DNA of 64,000 nt. Source: Alteromonas_E sp965248545 (GTDB taxonomy: Bacteria; Pseudomonadota; Gammaproteobacteria; Enterobacterales; Alteromonadaceae). This document shows, piece by piece, positions 51,570 through 59,426 of this stretch. Below the pieces are notes generated by a model that made no database searches, was not told where the DNA came from, and saw only the letters and a list, made by a program, of their open reading frames with translations. The stretch is from contig OZ252110.1 in assembly GCA_965248545.1 (NCBI GenBank), forward strand, positions 3,596,001 through 3,660,000, in the 5' to 3' direction. The number at the start of each line of letters is the position of its first letter. Position 1 is the stretch's first letter. The position numbers and the translations under genes were made by a program.

Positions 51570-52991
51570 TTATCCTTTTACCTGTTGATAAGCGTCTAAG
51601 GCCCGCTGGCGAGACGTTTTTAAGTCTACAATGGGCTGCGGATAATCCTTGCCGAGCACAATGCCCGCGTTATGCAGAACATTGGGTGGGGCTTCCCATG
51701 GTTTATGGATGTACTTATCAGGTACACGTGATAATTCTGGACAGTATTGTTTAACGTAGTCTCCTTGTTTATCAAACTTTTCGCCTTGCAATATCGGATT
51801 AAACACTCTGAAATACGGCGCAGCATCAGCACCAGACCCTGCCGCCCACTGCCAGCCACCACTGTTTGATGCGAGATCGGCGTCCACTAAACAGTCCCAA
51901 AACCAGCGCTCGCCAAGGCGCCAATCAATCAGCAGGTTTTTTACTAAAAATGAGGCAACCACCATTCGCACACGGTTATGCATATAGCCGGTCTGCCACA
52001 GTTCTCGCATACCCGCATCAACAATCGGAATACCGGTTTGTCCTTTTTGCCATGCTTTAAGAGCGCTTGGATCGTCGCGCCATGGAAACGCATCGAACTT
52101 CGAATTAAAGTTATCTGTATTAATGCTCGGCCAGTGATATAGCAGGTAGTAATTAAACTCTCGCCAACCTAATTCGCTTAAATAGGTGTCGATATTGCTG
52201 TCATCACTCCCACCAAAGGCGTCAAGAATCGCGTACCATGCCTGGTTGGGTGACATTTCACCAAAATGAAGGTGAGCAGACAATCTAGAGGTACCCGCCT
52301 TGCTGGGTATATTGCGCTGGTCTTTATATGCTGTGGCAGCTTCAGATATGAACTGTTGTAACTTATCGGCGGCACCGATTTCACCCGGCGCCCAATGATC
52401 ATAAAACTCAGAATCCCAGTTAATCGAAGGCAATAGCCCCAAGTCTTCAACCTTCCGCTGTGGGTAATCATGCTCGGCCAGCGTGAAACTGGGTTTTGCT
52501 GTTGGATAGCGCGGCGGCGTGGCGGCTAAACATCCCTTACGGTAATACGGGGTAAACACTTTATAAGGTGTTTGGTCCTTTTTGAGTACCGACATCGGCT
52601 CCCACAGCAACGAGCCGTTGAAGCTTTTAGCGTTAACTCCCGCTTCTTTCAATGCATGTTTGATTTCGCTGTCCCTTTGCCGTGCATATGCGTCATAGCA
52701 GCGGTTCCACATCACAGTGGTTGCTCCCGTTTTAGCAACCATGTCGCGCAATACCGACAACGGGTTACCGCGGGTAACCACTAATTTGTTACTTAGGCTT
52801 TTTGATAACGCAGTGAGCGAATGATGCAGCCACCAATTCCCTGCTCCACCGACGCTTAATTCAGTTGGTGTATCTGAATCCTGAATATATACCGGAATCA
52901 CATCGCCGTGCTGAGCGGCCTCGGTCAGCGCTGGGTTATCAGTTAAACGCAGGTCTTGGCGAAACCATAGGATTGTTGTGTTTTTGTGCAT
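51570..52991 (-). CDS. phr: Class I CPD photolyase
   Basis: A 473-residue photolyase. The N-terminal antenna-chromophore domain starts TILWFRQDLRLTDNPAL. The FAD-binding domain has TSRLSAHLHFGEMSP, GMRELWQTGYMHNRVRMV and DLASNSGGWQWAAGSGADAA, the flavin-site motif with the Asn facing FAD N5. It ends YIHKPWEAP and DLKTSRQRAL, as in E. coli PhrB. It repairs cyclobutane pyrimidine dimers using blue light. It is divergent, 114 bp from a CRY-DASH gene. Confidence 0.93.
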   Translation of the reverse strand: MHKNTTILWFRQDLRLTDNPALTEAAQHGDVIPVYIQDSDTPTELSVGGAGNWWLHHSLTALSKSLSNKLVVTRGNPLSVLRDMVAKTGATTVMWNRCYDAYARQRDSEIKHALKEAGVNAKSFNGSLLWEPMSVLKKDQTPYKVFTPYYRKGCLAATPPRYPTAKPSFTLAEHDYPQRKVEDLGLLPSINWDSEFYDHWAPGEIGAADKLQQFISEAATAYKDQRNIPSKAGTSRLSAHLHFGEMSPNQAWYAILDAFGGSDDSNIDTYLSELGWREFNYYLLYHWPSINTDNFNSKFDAFPWRDDPSALKAWQKGQTGIPIVDAGMRELWQTGYMHNRVRMVVASFLVKNLLIDWRLGERWFWDCLVDADLASNSGGWQWAAGSGADAAPYFRVFNPILQGEKFDKQGDYVKQYCPELSRVPDKYIHKPWEAPPNVLHNAGIVLGKDYPQPIVDLKTSRQRALDAYQQVKG

Positions 52992-53105
52992 ACTAATAAG
53001 AAATTAACTCGCTGATATTTATTGTACTTTCAAATTGTTTGTTTCGATCCGTTTAAGCGTTAAAACACTATCTAAATGCAGTTTTATTAGACAATTTGAT
53101 GTGCA

Positions 53106-54398
53106 ATGCCAAACAGTCAATCTCGTGGATTATTTATCTTCCAAAATGACCTGCGCCTTACTGACAATCTAGCGCTGTCAAAACTAATGAGTGAATGCGA
53201 CGCGCTTACGTGCGTCTTTTTTATTCCGGAGTGGTGGTACCAACAGAATGCGTTTGCTTGCCGCTCAATGGGCGAACATAGACAAGCCTTTTTGAATGAG
53301 GCGCTCGTCGATTTAGACAATGCTTTGCGGCGCTTAGGTAATCGTTTGTGCGTTGTGCAAGGCAACACAAACACTAAACTGAGCGAAGTTATCGATGAAA
53401 TAGAGCCTACACATATCGGCTTTAACCACGTATGCGGCGTGTATGAACGACGATTTTTAGACAGCGTGGAAGAGATTGCAAAATCTCGCAATATAGCGAC
53501 CATTCAGGCCTCAAACTCAACGCTCTACACCCATGAGGACTTGCCATTCGAACTTGATAACATGCCAAATGTATTTTCACCTTTCCGTAGAAAGGTCGAG
53601 AAATACGCGTCCCCAAGAACCCCCATTGCCAAGCCGGATTCATTTCCTGTAGCGGGAAAAGTACCAACGAGTATGGTGCCTATTCCAGAGCCAGATGCAA
53701 CGAAAGTGTCTCAAACCTACCCAAGATTAGTGGGTGGTGAGCAACGTGCTCTTGAACAGCTATCCTATTATCTTGCGCAAACCCAATTGCTGCAAACCTA
53801 TAAAGAAACGCGCAACGGGCTCGATGGATGGGACTTTTCATCGAAATTGTCGGCCTGGCTCGCATTGGGCTGCATTAGCAGTGCTACGGTTGCACACGCA
53901 ATTACATCATTCGAAGCAAAGTTCGTTAAAAATGACTCCACCTATTGGTTGTTCTTTGAGTTGTTGTGGCGTGAGTTTTTTTACTGGCAACAGGTAAAGC
54001 ATGGTCCGCGTCTGTATGCGTTGGATGGGATCCAACGGAAAGTACCCAAAACACAGCACGATCCGGTTCGATTTGAACAATGGTGCAGTGGCAATACGGG
54101 TATCCCCATTGTTGACGCCAGCATGCGACAACTGAATGCTACTGGCTTTATGTCTAATCGCACAAGGCAGCTGGTAGCCAGTTGCTTCGTTCATGAGCTG
54201 GCTTTGGATTGGCGTTACGGCGCCGCTTATTTTGAGCAACAGCTGATTGACTATGACGTGGCGAGTAATTGGGGTAATTGGCAATACCTGGCAGGTGTAG
54301 GTAGCGATCCTCGCGGTCATCGCCAGTTCAATTTAGATAAACAAACACAACAATATGATCCCAAGGGCGAATTTTGTCGCAAATGGCTGAGTCCTTAA
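53106..54398 (+). CDS. DASH-type cryptochrome
   Basis: A 430-residue protein. It opens GLFIFQNDLRLTDNLALSKL and its FAD domain reads FELLWREFFYWQ and DYDVASNWGNWQYLAGVGSDPRGHRQFN, which is the CRY-DASH form of the flavin site. The last part FNLDKQTQQYDPKGEFCRKW is also typical. DASH proteins repair dimers in single-stranded DNA and may signal. The start of the next photolyase-like gene overlaps its end. Confidence 0.92.
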   Translation: MPNSQSRGLFIFQNDLRLTDNLALSKLMSECDALTCVFFIPEWWYQQNAFACRSMGEHRQAFLNEALVDLDNALRRLGNRLCVVQGNTNTKLSEVIDEIEPTHIGFNHVCGVYERRFLDSVEEIAKSRNIATIQASNSTLYTHEDLPFELDNMPNVFSPFRRKVEKYASPRTPIAKPDSFPVAGKVPTSMVPIPEPDATKVSQTYPRLVGGEQRALEQLSYYLAQTQLLQTYKETRNGLDGWDFSSKLSAWLALGCISSATVAHAITSFEAKFVKNDSTYWLFFELLWREFFYWQQVKHGPRLYALDGIQRKVPKTQHDPVRFEQWCSGNTGIPIVDASMRQLNATGFMSNRTRQLVASCFVHELALDWRYGAAYFEQQLIDYDVASNWGNWQYLAGVGSDPRGHRQFNLDKQTQQYDPKGEFCRKWLSP

Positions 54399-55921
54399 AC
54401 ATGGATGGCGTGAATCTAGTATGGTTTAAACGTGATTTGCGTCTGCGTGATCATGCGCCACTGTACCATGCAATTAACGCAAATAAGCCGTTAATATTGG
54501 CGTATGTAATTGAACCAAGCCTTGTTGACGACCCTCATTATGATGATCGACATTGGTGCTTTGTATGGCAATCACTGCTTGATTTGAATGAGCAACTCAA
54601 ACACCACAACGCGAAGATAACCATTGTTTATGCAGAAGCGATAGAAGCGTTTCGCTGGTTGAATCAAGCATTTAATTTGGCAACGGTATTTAGTTATGAG
54701 GAAGTTGGATTAGACAAAACGTTCCAGCGCGACAGGACTATTCAGCATTACCTCTCCGATTGCGATGTAAATTGGGTGGAGTACCCCAATGCTGGTGTAC
54801 AGCGCGGACTTACCCACCGAATGACATGGAAAAAAGCCTGGCGACACTATTTGTCTAAACCAACCGAAGATCCCGCGCTAGAACACCTTCATACTGTTGA
54901 AGTATCGCTGTCAACCCAGGCTATTGAAGTTGACGGTGTGCTAGTCTATGCATTCGACAATCAATCAAGTGTCAGGGCTTTTCTCAAGCGCTGCGGGACA
55001 ACGAACGCCCGCTTTCAGGTTGGCGGCGAGAAACGTGCTTGGTATACCTTGAAACACTTTTTTGCTGAGCGCGGACAATCTTACGCTAAGCATATTTCGA
55101 AACCCGACTTAGCAAGGACATCTTGCTCCAGATTGTCTCCCTATCTGGCATGGGGAAATATATCGAGTCGCCAAGTTATTCGTTACCTAAATCAGCTCCC
55201 CAAAAGACCAGAATGGCGCCGAACAAACACTGCCTTTAAATCGCGAATACAATGGCGCAGTCATTTTATTCAAAAGTTTGAAAGTGAATCAAGAATGGAA
55301 TTTGAAGCGGTTAACCACGCGTATTGTGGTTATCCGTATCGTACAGACGACAAAGTTGGCCACGATCTTTTGGCATGGCAAACAGGCAATACCGGCATTC
55401 CTCTGATTGACGCTTGCATGCGTGCATTGCGCACAACAGGCTACTTAAATTTCCGGATGCGGGCCATGCTCGTCAGCTTTTTAACGCATCACTTAAACAT
55501 CAATTGGCATCAAGGCGTGACCTATTTAGGCAGTTTGTTTTTGGATTTTGAACCAGGTATTCACTACCCCCAGTTTCAAATGCAGGCAGGCATAACGGGA
55601 ACCAATACGATTAGACTCTATAATCCCGTAAAACAGTCAACCGATCATGATCCCGATGGTGCATTCATAAAAAAGTGGATACCGGCGCTACAGAAAGTGC
55701 CCAAGGAGTTGGTTCATACCCCCTGGGAAATGACAGACCTAGAACAAACGCTCTATGATCTTGTGCTTGGTAAGGACTACCCCCTGCCGATTGTGGATCT
55801 AACAGAGTCGGCGAGACATGCACGGGATAGGTTATGGTCGTTTAGGGAACGAGATGACGTTAAAGCAGAAGCCAAACGTATCTTGTATCGACACAGCCTA
55901 CCAGATTCACCAAGAACCTAG
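54383..55921 (+). CDS. Diverged cryptochrome/photolyase-family protein
   Basis: About 512 residues. It opens NLVWFKRDLRLRDHAPLYHA, the chromophore-domain start. The FAD domain includes SRLSPYLAWGNISSRQVIRYL and LNFRMRAMLVSFLTHHLN, but where classic photolyases have NNGGWQW it reads DFEPGIHYPQFQMQAG. The subgroup is common in marine bacteria and has no assigned substrate. ATG 54383 overlaps the CRY-DASH gene by 16 bp; ATG 54401 is an alternative. Light-driven DNA repair or sensing is inferred only. Confidence 0.85.
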   Translation: MAESLNMDGVNLVWFKRDLRLRDHAPLYHAINANKPLILAYVIEPSLVDDPHYDDRHWCFVWQSLLDLNEQLKHHNAKITIVYAEAIEAFRWLNQAFNLATVFSYEEVGLDKTFQRDRTIQHYLSDCDVNWVEYPNAGVQRGLTHRMTWKKAWRHYLSKPTEDPALEHLHTVEVSLSTQAIEVDGVLVYAFDNQSSVRAFLKRCGTTNARFQVGGEKRAWYTLKHFFAERGQSYAKHISKPDLARTSCSRLSPYLAWGNISSRQVIRYLNQLPKRPEWRRTNTAFKSRIQWRSHFIQKFESESRMEFEAVNHAYCGYPYRTDDKVGHDLLAWQTGNTGIPLIDACMRALRTTGYLNFRMRAMLVSFLTHHLNINWHQGVTYLGSLFLDFEPGIHYPQFQMQAGITGTNTIRLYNPVKQSTDHDPDGAFIKKWIPALQKVPKELVHTPWEMTDLEQTLYDLVLGKDYPLPIVDLTESARHARDRLWSFRERDDVKAEAKRILYRHSLPDSPRT

Positions 55922-55943
55922 CAGTTTACGCGCAGTGATTGCG

Positions 55944-56333
55944 TTATGACGCTTTTCTCTGTTCCACCATATTATCGTCGGTGTCTGCAGTCGCGTTTTG
56001 CGGTGCTTTAGTCGTATCTTCCGTGGCACTGGATGGACTGGTTTCAGATTTTAGATTTTCGTCACTTTCTTCGTGTTCTTTGAGCCACTTAGTCAACAGG
56101 TTGATTTGGCCACACTTGTACGCGGCGTAGGTTAGCCGTAGCGCATTTGATAGCGTCTCACTGTCACTCCACTGAGTGAGTTGATTGATTTCTTTGTAGC
56201 ATTTCATGGCCTGCGGCGTTATGTATCCGCGCACCATCTTTTTCCCTTGAGCCTTTTGGCGCTCTCTGAATCTTTTTTGCTTTAGCGCATTCGCAGAGGG
56301 CTTGTTACTGGTGTGTTTTGTCGTTTTTTTCAT
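55944..56333 (-). CDS. Unknown small basic protein with low-complexity tail
   Basis: A 129-residue protein. The N-terminus is very basic (KTTKHTSNKPSANALKQKRF) and is followed by RGYITPQAMKCYKEINQL and a helical middle, which could be a ribbon-helix-helix-like DNA-binding unit. The tail (residue 95 on) is Ser/Thr/Glu/Ala-rich and probably disordered. The ATG at 56333 follows GGGG at a suitable distance. It is convergent with the last photolyase gene. Confidence 0.6.
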   Translation of the reverse strand: MKKTTKHTSNKPSANALKQKRFRERQKAQGKKMVRGYITPQAMKCYKEINQLTQWSDSETLSNALRLTYAAYKCGQINLLTKWLKEHEESDENLKSETSPSSATEDTTKAPQNATADTDDNMVEQRKAS

Positions 56334-56512
56334 CACAGTACCCCTTTTTTCAAAAGTTTAGCATATGCCCTTGGTTATGCGTTACCAGAACACCGAGATT
56401 ATGCGATTAAGTGAACGCTTTTTATGCATCTCTTAAGCTGGTTAAGGTCAAGAATTGTTCAATTAACCACCAATTAGATTAAACTTCAGTGATAAATCAC
56501 TGTTCAGAGTTG

Positions 56513-56536
56513 TTTAGCGTACAAGTGTTCGCTAAA
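56513..56536. promoter_or_regulatory. FabR-type operator upstream of fabA
   Basis: A 24-bp near-perfect palindrome: TTTAGCGTACA, centre AG, TGTTCGCTAAA, with a single mismatch between the arms. It matches the known FabR operator on fabA and fabB (AGCG-ACA-TGT-CGCT type). It lies 33-56 bp before the fabA start, so FabR would repress fabA according to membrane unsaturation. The fabR gene is not in this window. Confidence 0.8.
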
Positions 56537-56568
56537 TTACCCGCGAATTTAATCAAATAGAATAAGTT

Positions 56569-57090
56569 ATGTCGTTACAACAGCAAAACAGCTTTAGCAA
56601 AGAAGAACTACTCGCCTGCAGCCGTGGTGAGTTATTTGGCCCTGGCAATAGTCAACTACCAGCCCCTAATATGCTTATGATGGATCGCATCGTAACGATT
56701 ACCGATGAAGGTGGTGAGCACGGTAAAGGGTTTATCCACGCTGAGCTCGACATAACACCCGACCTTTGGTTCTTTGATTGTCACTTCCCTGGCGATCCCG
56801 TCATGCCCGGCTGCCTCGGTTTGGACGCGATGTGGCAGTTAGTCGGTTTCTTCCTAGGTTGGAGCGGTGGTCCTGGCAAAGGTCGAGCATTGGGTGTTGG
56901 CGAAGTGAAGTTCACTGGCCAAATCTTACCAACAGCTAAAAAGGTGTCTTACCACATTGAAATGAAACGCGTGATCAAACGCAAATTATTCATGGGGCTA
57001 GGCGATGGTATTGTCAAAGTCGATGGTCGTGAAATCTACTCGGCCAAAGACCTGAAAGTTGGACTCTTCCAGGACACTAGTAACTTTTAA
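56569..57090 (+). CDS. fabA: 3-Hydroxyacyl-ACP dehydratase/isomerase FabA
   Basis: A 173-residue enzyme, the usual FabA length. It has LWFFDCHFPGDPVMPGCLG (catalytic His72) and LDAMWQLVGF (Asp86), and the dimer-forming MKRVIKRKLFMGLGDG. It makes the cis-3 double bond for unsaturated fatty acids. The FabR-like operator upstream and the rmf gene downstream match the conserved gammaproteobacterial arrangement. Confidence 0.97.
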   Translation: MSLQQQNSFSKEELLACSRGELFGPGNSQLPAPNMLMMDRIVTITDEGGEHGKGFIHAELDITPDLWFFDCHFPGDPVMPGCLGLDAMWQLVGFFLGWSGGPGKGRALGVGEVKFTGQILPTAKKVSYHIEMKRVIKRKLFMGLGDGIVKVDGREIYSAKDLKVGLFQDTSNF

Positions 57091-57115
57091 TTTGTTCGGG
57101 CTCAATAAAAAACAA

Positions 57116-57138
57116 ACCCCGCATGATTGCGGGGTTCC
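57116..57138 (+). terminator. Terminator after fabA
   Basis: Plus strand CCCCGCA, loop TGAT, TGCGGGG, preceded by AAAAAACAAA. The stem is 7 bp and G/C-rich, with a short T tract. The convergent rmf gene ends at 57170, so it may stop transcripts from both sides. Confidence 0.75.
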
Positions 57139-57169
57139 AGATCTTGTACTGCTCTAACGAGATGAGGTG

Positions 57170-57343
57170 TTAACGAGATAGCCCTAAGCTTCTATCCTCG
57201 ACCGCTTCTCTCCATCCTCCTAACCATTGCGACCTCGCATCAGAGGTTTGGAATGGGCAAAGCTCTTTTGAACGGCCTGTGATGCCAGCTTGGTAGCCTT
57301 TGGCATGCGCTCGGGTCATTTTATCTCTTTTTTGTCTTTTCAT
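57170..57343 (-). CDS. rmf: Ribosome modulation factor Rmf
   Basis: A 57-residue basic protein, MKRQKRDKMTRAHAKGYQAG, then ITGRSKELCPFQTSDARSQW and GGWREAVEDR. These match the Rmf family, which dimerises 70S ribosomes into inactive 100S particles in stationary phase. A longer frame upstream adds 51 residues of unrelated sequence and is rejected; GAGG lies before ATG 57343. fabA and rmf are neighbours in E. coli too, which supports the call. Confidence 0.95.
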   Translation of the reverse strand: MKRQKRDKMTRAHAKGYQAGITGRSKELCPFQTSDARSQWLGGWREAVEDRSLGLSR

Positions 57344-57597
57344 TGAGTTACCTCGGTTGAATTGATCATAAATGCGCGTGTGAAATTCTATTCTTGAAGA
57401 TGACTGCATCATCTGTTTCGTTTGAGTTGACACATTTCGCTTACGCACAATATAGAGATAGTGGATTGGCCACTTTGGTTCAAGCGAAAAACTCAACAGG
57501 ACCTATTGACAATCTTTAAGATAATGAAACTTTTATGAATTTTTTATTACAATAAATCGTTATATAGATAACGTTCTTTTAAGAGATTAATTATAAA

Positions 57598-57628
57598 AAA
57601 GGCTTATCTTGATGATAAGCCTTTCTTT
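57598..57628 (-). terminator. Hairpin between rmf and the DUF3466 gene
   Basis: AAAGGCTTATC, loop TTGAT, GATAAGCCTTT: an 11-bp stem. On the minus strand it follows the end of the DUF3466 gene (57693) and is preceded by AAAG and followed by A/T-rich sequence, so it ends that transcript before rmf. Confidence 0.75.
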
Positions 57629-57692
57629 GTGTTGATGAATTGATTAAATAAGAGTATTACTGTTTCAGTTAGCGTAAAACCAACCCACAATT

Positions 57693-59405
57693 TTAATGCT
57701 TTTTATGCGCCCTTCTGCGCCATAACATTGCGCCCAAAAGTAAGCCGAAAATGCCGGTTCCTAGCGAAGCGCCTTTGCGTTCAAACGTCTCTTCGTCTTG
57801 TTGGCAATCATCGATTTGCCCATTCGGAATAGGTGTCAATTTTACAGAATATACCGTGTCACGTAATTCCACTGCGCCGTTATCATCGAGTACATCTTCG
57901 CCACGAATATCCTTTGTAGCCGCGCGTATACGTGCGTTGGCAATAATGACGTTGTCATCATTGATATCCATCGCTTCAACCAAGGTGTACGGGCTATCAC
58001 AAGCGATTAAATCGTTTAGGTTAAGGATTTCCTGTGTGTTTATGTCGTACATGAACGCGTTTTTCTCACGTACGGTTTCAACAGATGCTTCAACCTCGCT
58101 ATCGCCGACAATGATATTGTTAGCGTTAATTGCACGAGGGATTGTACCAGCGCTCGTAAACAAACCAGACGGATATTCCACTTGCTCGGTGTCCAAGTCA
58201 TACACAAACAAGGTTGCGCGTGATACGCCACTCGTCTCTCGCGTAACCGTTCCTACGATGTAATCATCGTTGATCAGCAACGCATTACTCAATTGATTCT
58301 CGTCACGCGGCAGCAATTCAGTCACGGTGTCGTTTTCGTATTTGGTTGCGACGATCTCTGCTTCAGTTTGCGCAAATGAACTGCCAGGGCGAATGATGGC
58401 AACACCGTCACCGGTCATTGAGTCCCCTACGGCGATGCCTGCATCATTGATATCAAATGCCCGGCTGACGTAACTAAAGTCATCATCCGCCTCAGGCTCG
58501 AAGACTAAACCATATGATTTAATATCGATAATGCTGCCATCGTTATCCAATTGCCATACATGCGGGCGAGTTTGGGCACTGGTTCGAAGTGCATCTGACA
58601 ACCCAGCACCGGCCTCTCTTAAATTGCGCAGACAAAGTTCAAGCGGAATATCACCACGACTTTCATCATCATTACAGTTTTCGATTGCTGACACCGTAAC
58701 GCTCGCTAGAGATGTTGCGCCGTAGCCTGCTACTTGCATATTAGCATTAATGGAATACGCTTCACTGTAACCGCCAAGGCGTTGCTCGACTGAATCTAAT
58801 GCAGTCACTACGCCATTAACTTCCACAAAACCCAAATTGACAAAGTCATTTAGTACATATGTAAGTTCGTCACCGTCTTCATTGGTGTAGGGTAGTTTTT
58901 CGAATGGTGCTACACCGCTACCCACAACAATATTACTACCTTGCGCATCGCGAATGACCGTGTTGGTGCTTTGCGTATAGTCATTAAACGTATCAGTGAC
59001 GATGTCAAAGCCTGGTACTAACTCTACATCAGTGCCTTGGACCCTAAAGCTCCTAAATTCTGCGAGGCGTTGCAATAACACACTATTCGCTGAACGGGCT
59101 TGAAGTAAGATGGCCACTAAGGTTGTGTAGTCTTCGGTGTTGTAGTTGCCCGCTTTGGCAGCATCTGGATCTGTCAGCGCTGCAAGCAAAGCCTCGCTTT
59201 CAAAATCGATTAGGCTCAAATCAAGCGGTGGATTGAATTCGTCCTGAGCGGTTACGTATACCGTACCATCGTTAGTGATAGCTTGAGCAAAATTATTAAC
59301 TGCGACTTCGTCTAGCGGCAGTAGCTCTAATTGATACTGAGCGGCATGCGATGCCGAGGTTACTAAAGCAAATGTTGTGGCTAGAGCAATACGGGTAAAC
59401 TTCAT
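57693..59405 (-). CDS. DUF3466 exported protein with C-terminal membrane anchor
   Basis: A 570-residue protein with a signal peptide (ending SASHAAQ) and a DUF3466-type repeat region (YQLELLPLDEVAVNNFAQAI at the start, VNGVVTALDSVEQRLGGYSEAYSINANMQVAGYG later), which reads as a beta-propeller-like structure. The C-terminus (GASLGTGIFGLLLGAMLWRRRAHKKH, described as Gly-rich, hydrophobic and Arg-rich) resembles GlyGly-CTERM sorting signals. It is a conserved neighbour of uup in Alteromonadales. The role is unknown. Confidence 0.85.
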   Translation of the reverse strand: MKFTRIALATTFALVTSASHAAQYQLELLPLDEVAVNNFAQAITNDGTVYVTAQDEFNPPLDLSLIDFESEALLAALTDPDAAKAGNYNTEDYTTLVAILLQARSANSVLLQRLAEFRSFRVQGTDVELVPGFDIVTDTFNDYTQSTNTVIRDAQGSNIVVGSGVAPFEKLPYTNEDGDELTYVLNDFVNLGFVEVNGVVTALDSVEQRLGGYSEAYSINANMQVAGYGATSLASVTVSAIENCNDDESRGDIPLELCLRNLREAGAGLSDALRTSAQTRPHVWQLDNDGSIIDIKSYGLVFEPEADDDFSYVSRAFDINDAGIAVGDSMTGDGVAIIRPGSSFAQTEAEIVATKYENDTVTELLPRDENQLSNALLINDDYIVGTVTRETSGVSRATLFVYDLDTEQVEYPSGLFTSAGTIPRAINANNIIVGDSEVEASVETVREKNAFMYDINTQEILNLNDLIACDSPYTLVEAMDINDDNVIIANARIRAATKDIRGEDVLDDNGAVELRDTVYSVKLTPIPNGQIDDCQQDEETFERKGASLGTGIFGLLLGAMLWRRRAHKKH

Positions 59406-59426
59406 TTATCGTCCTGTCGATATTCG

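Noticed and set aside
57344..57496. Upstream extension of rmf
   Set aside because: It adds 51 residues unlike Rmf; the 57-residue form from ATG 57343 has a ribosome site and the family length.
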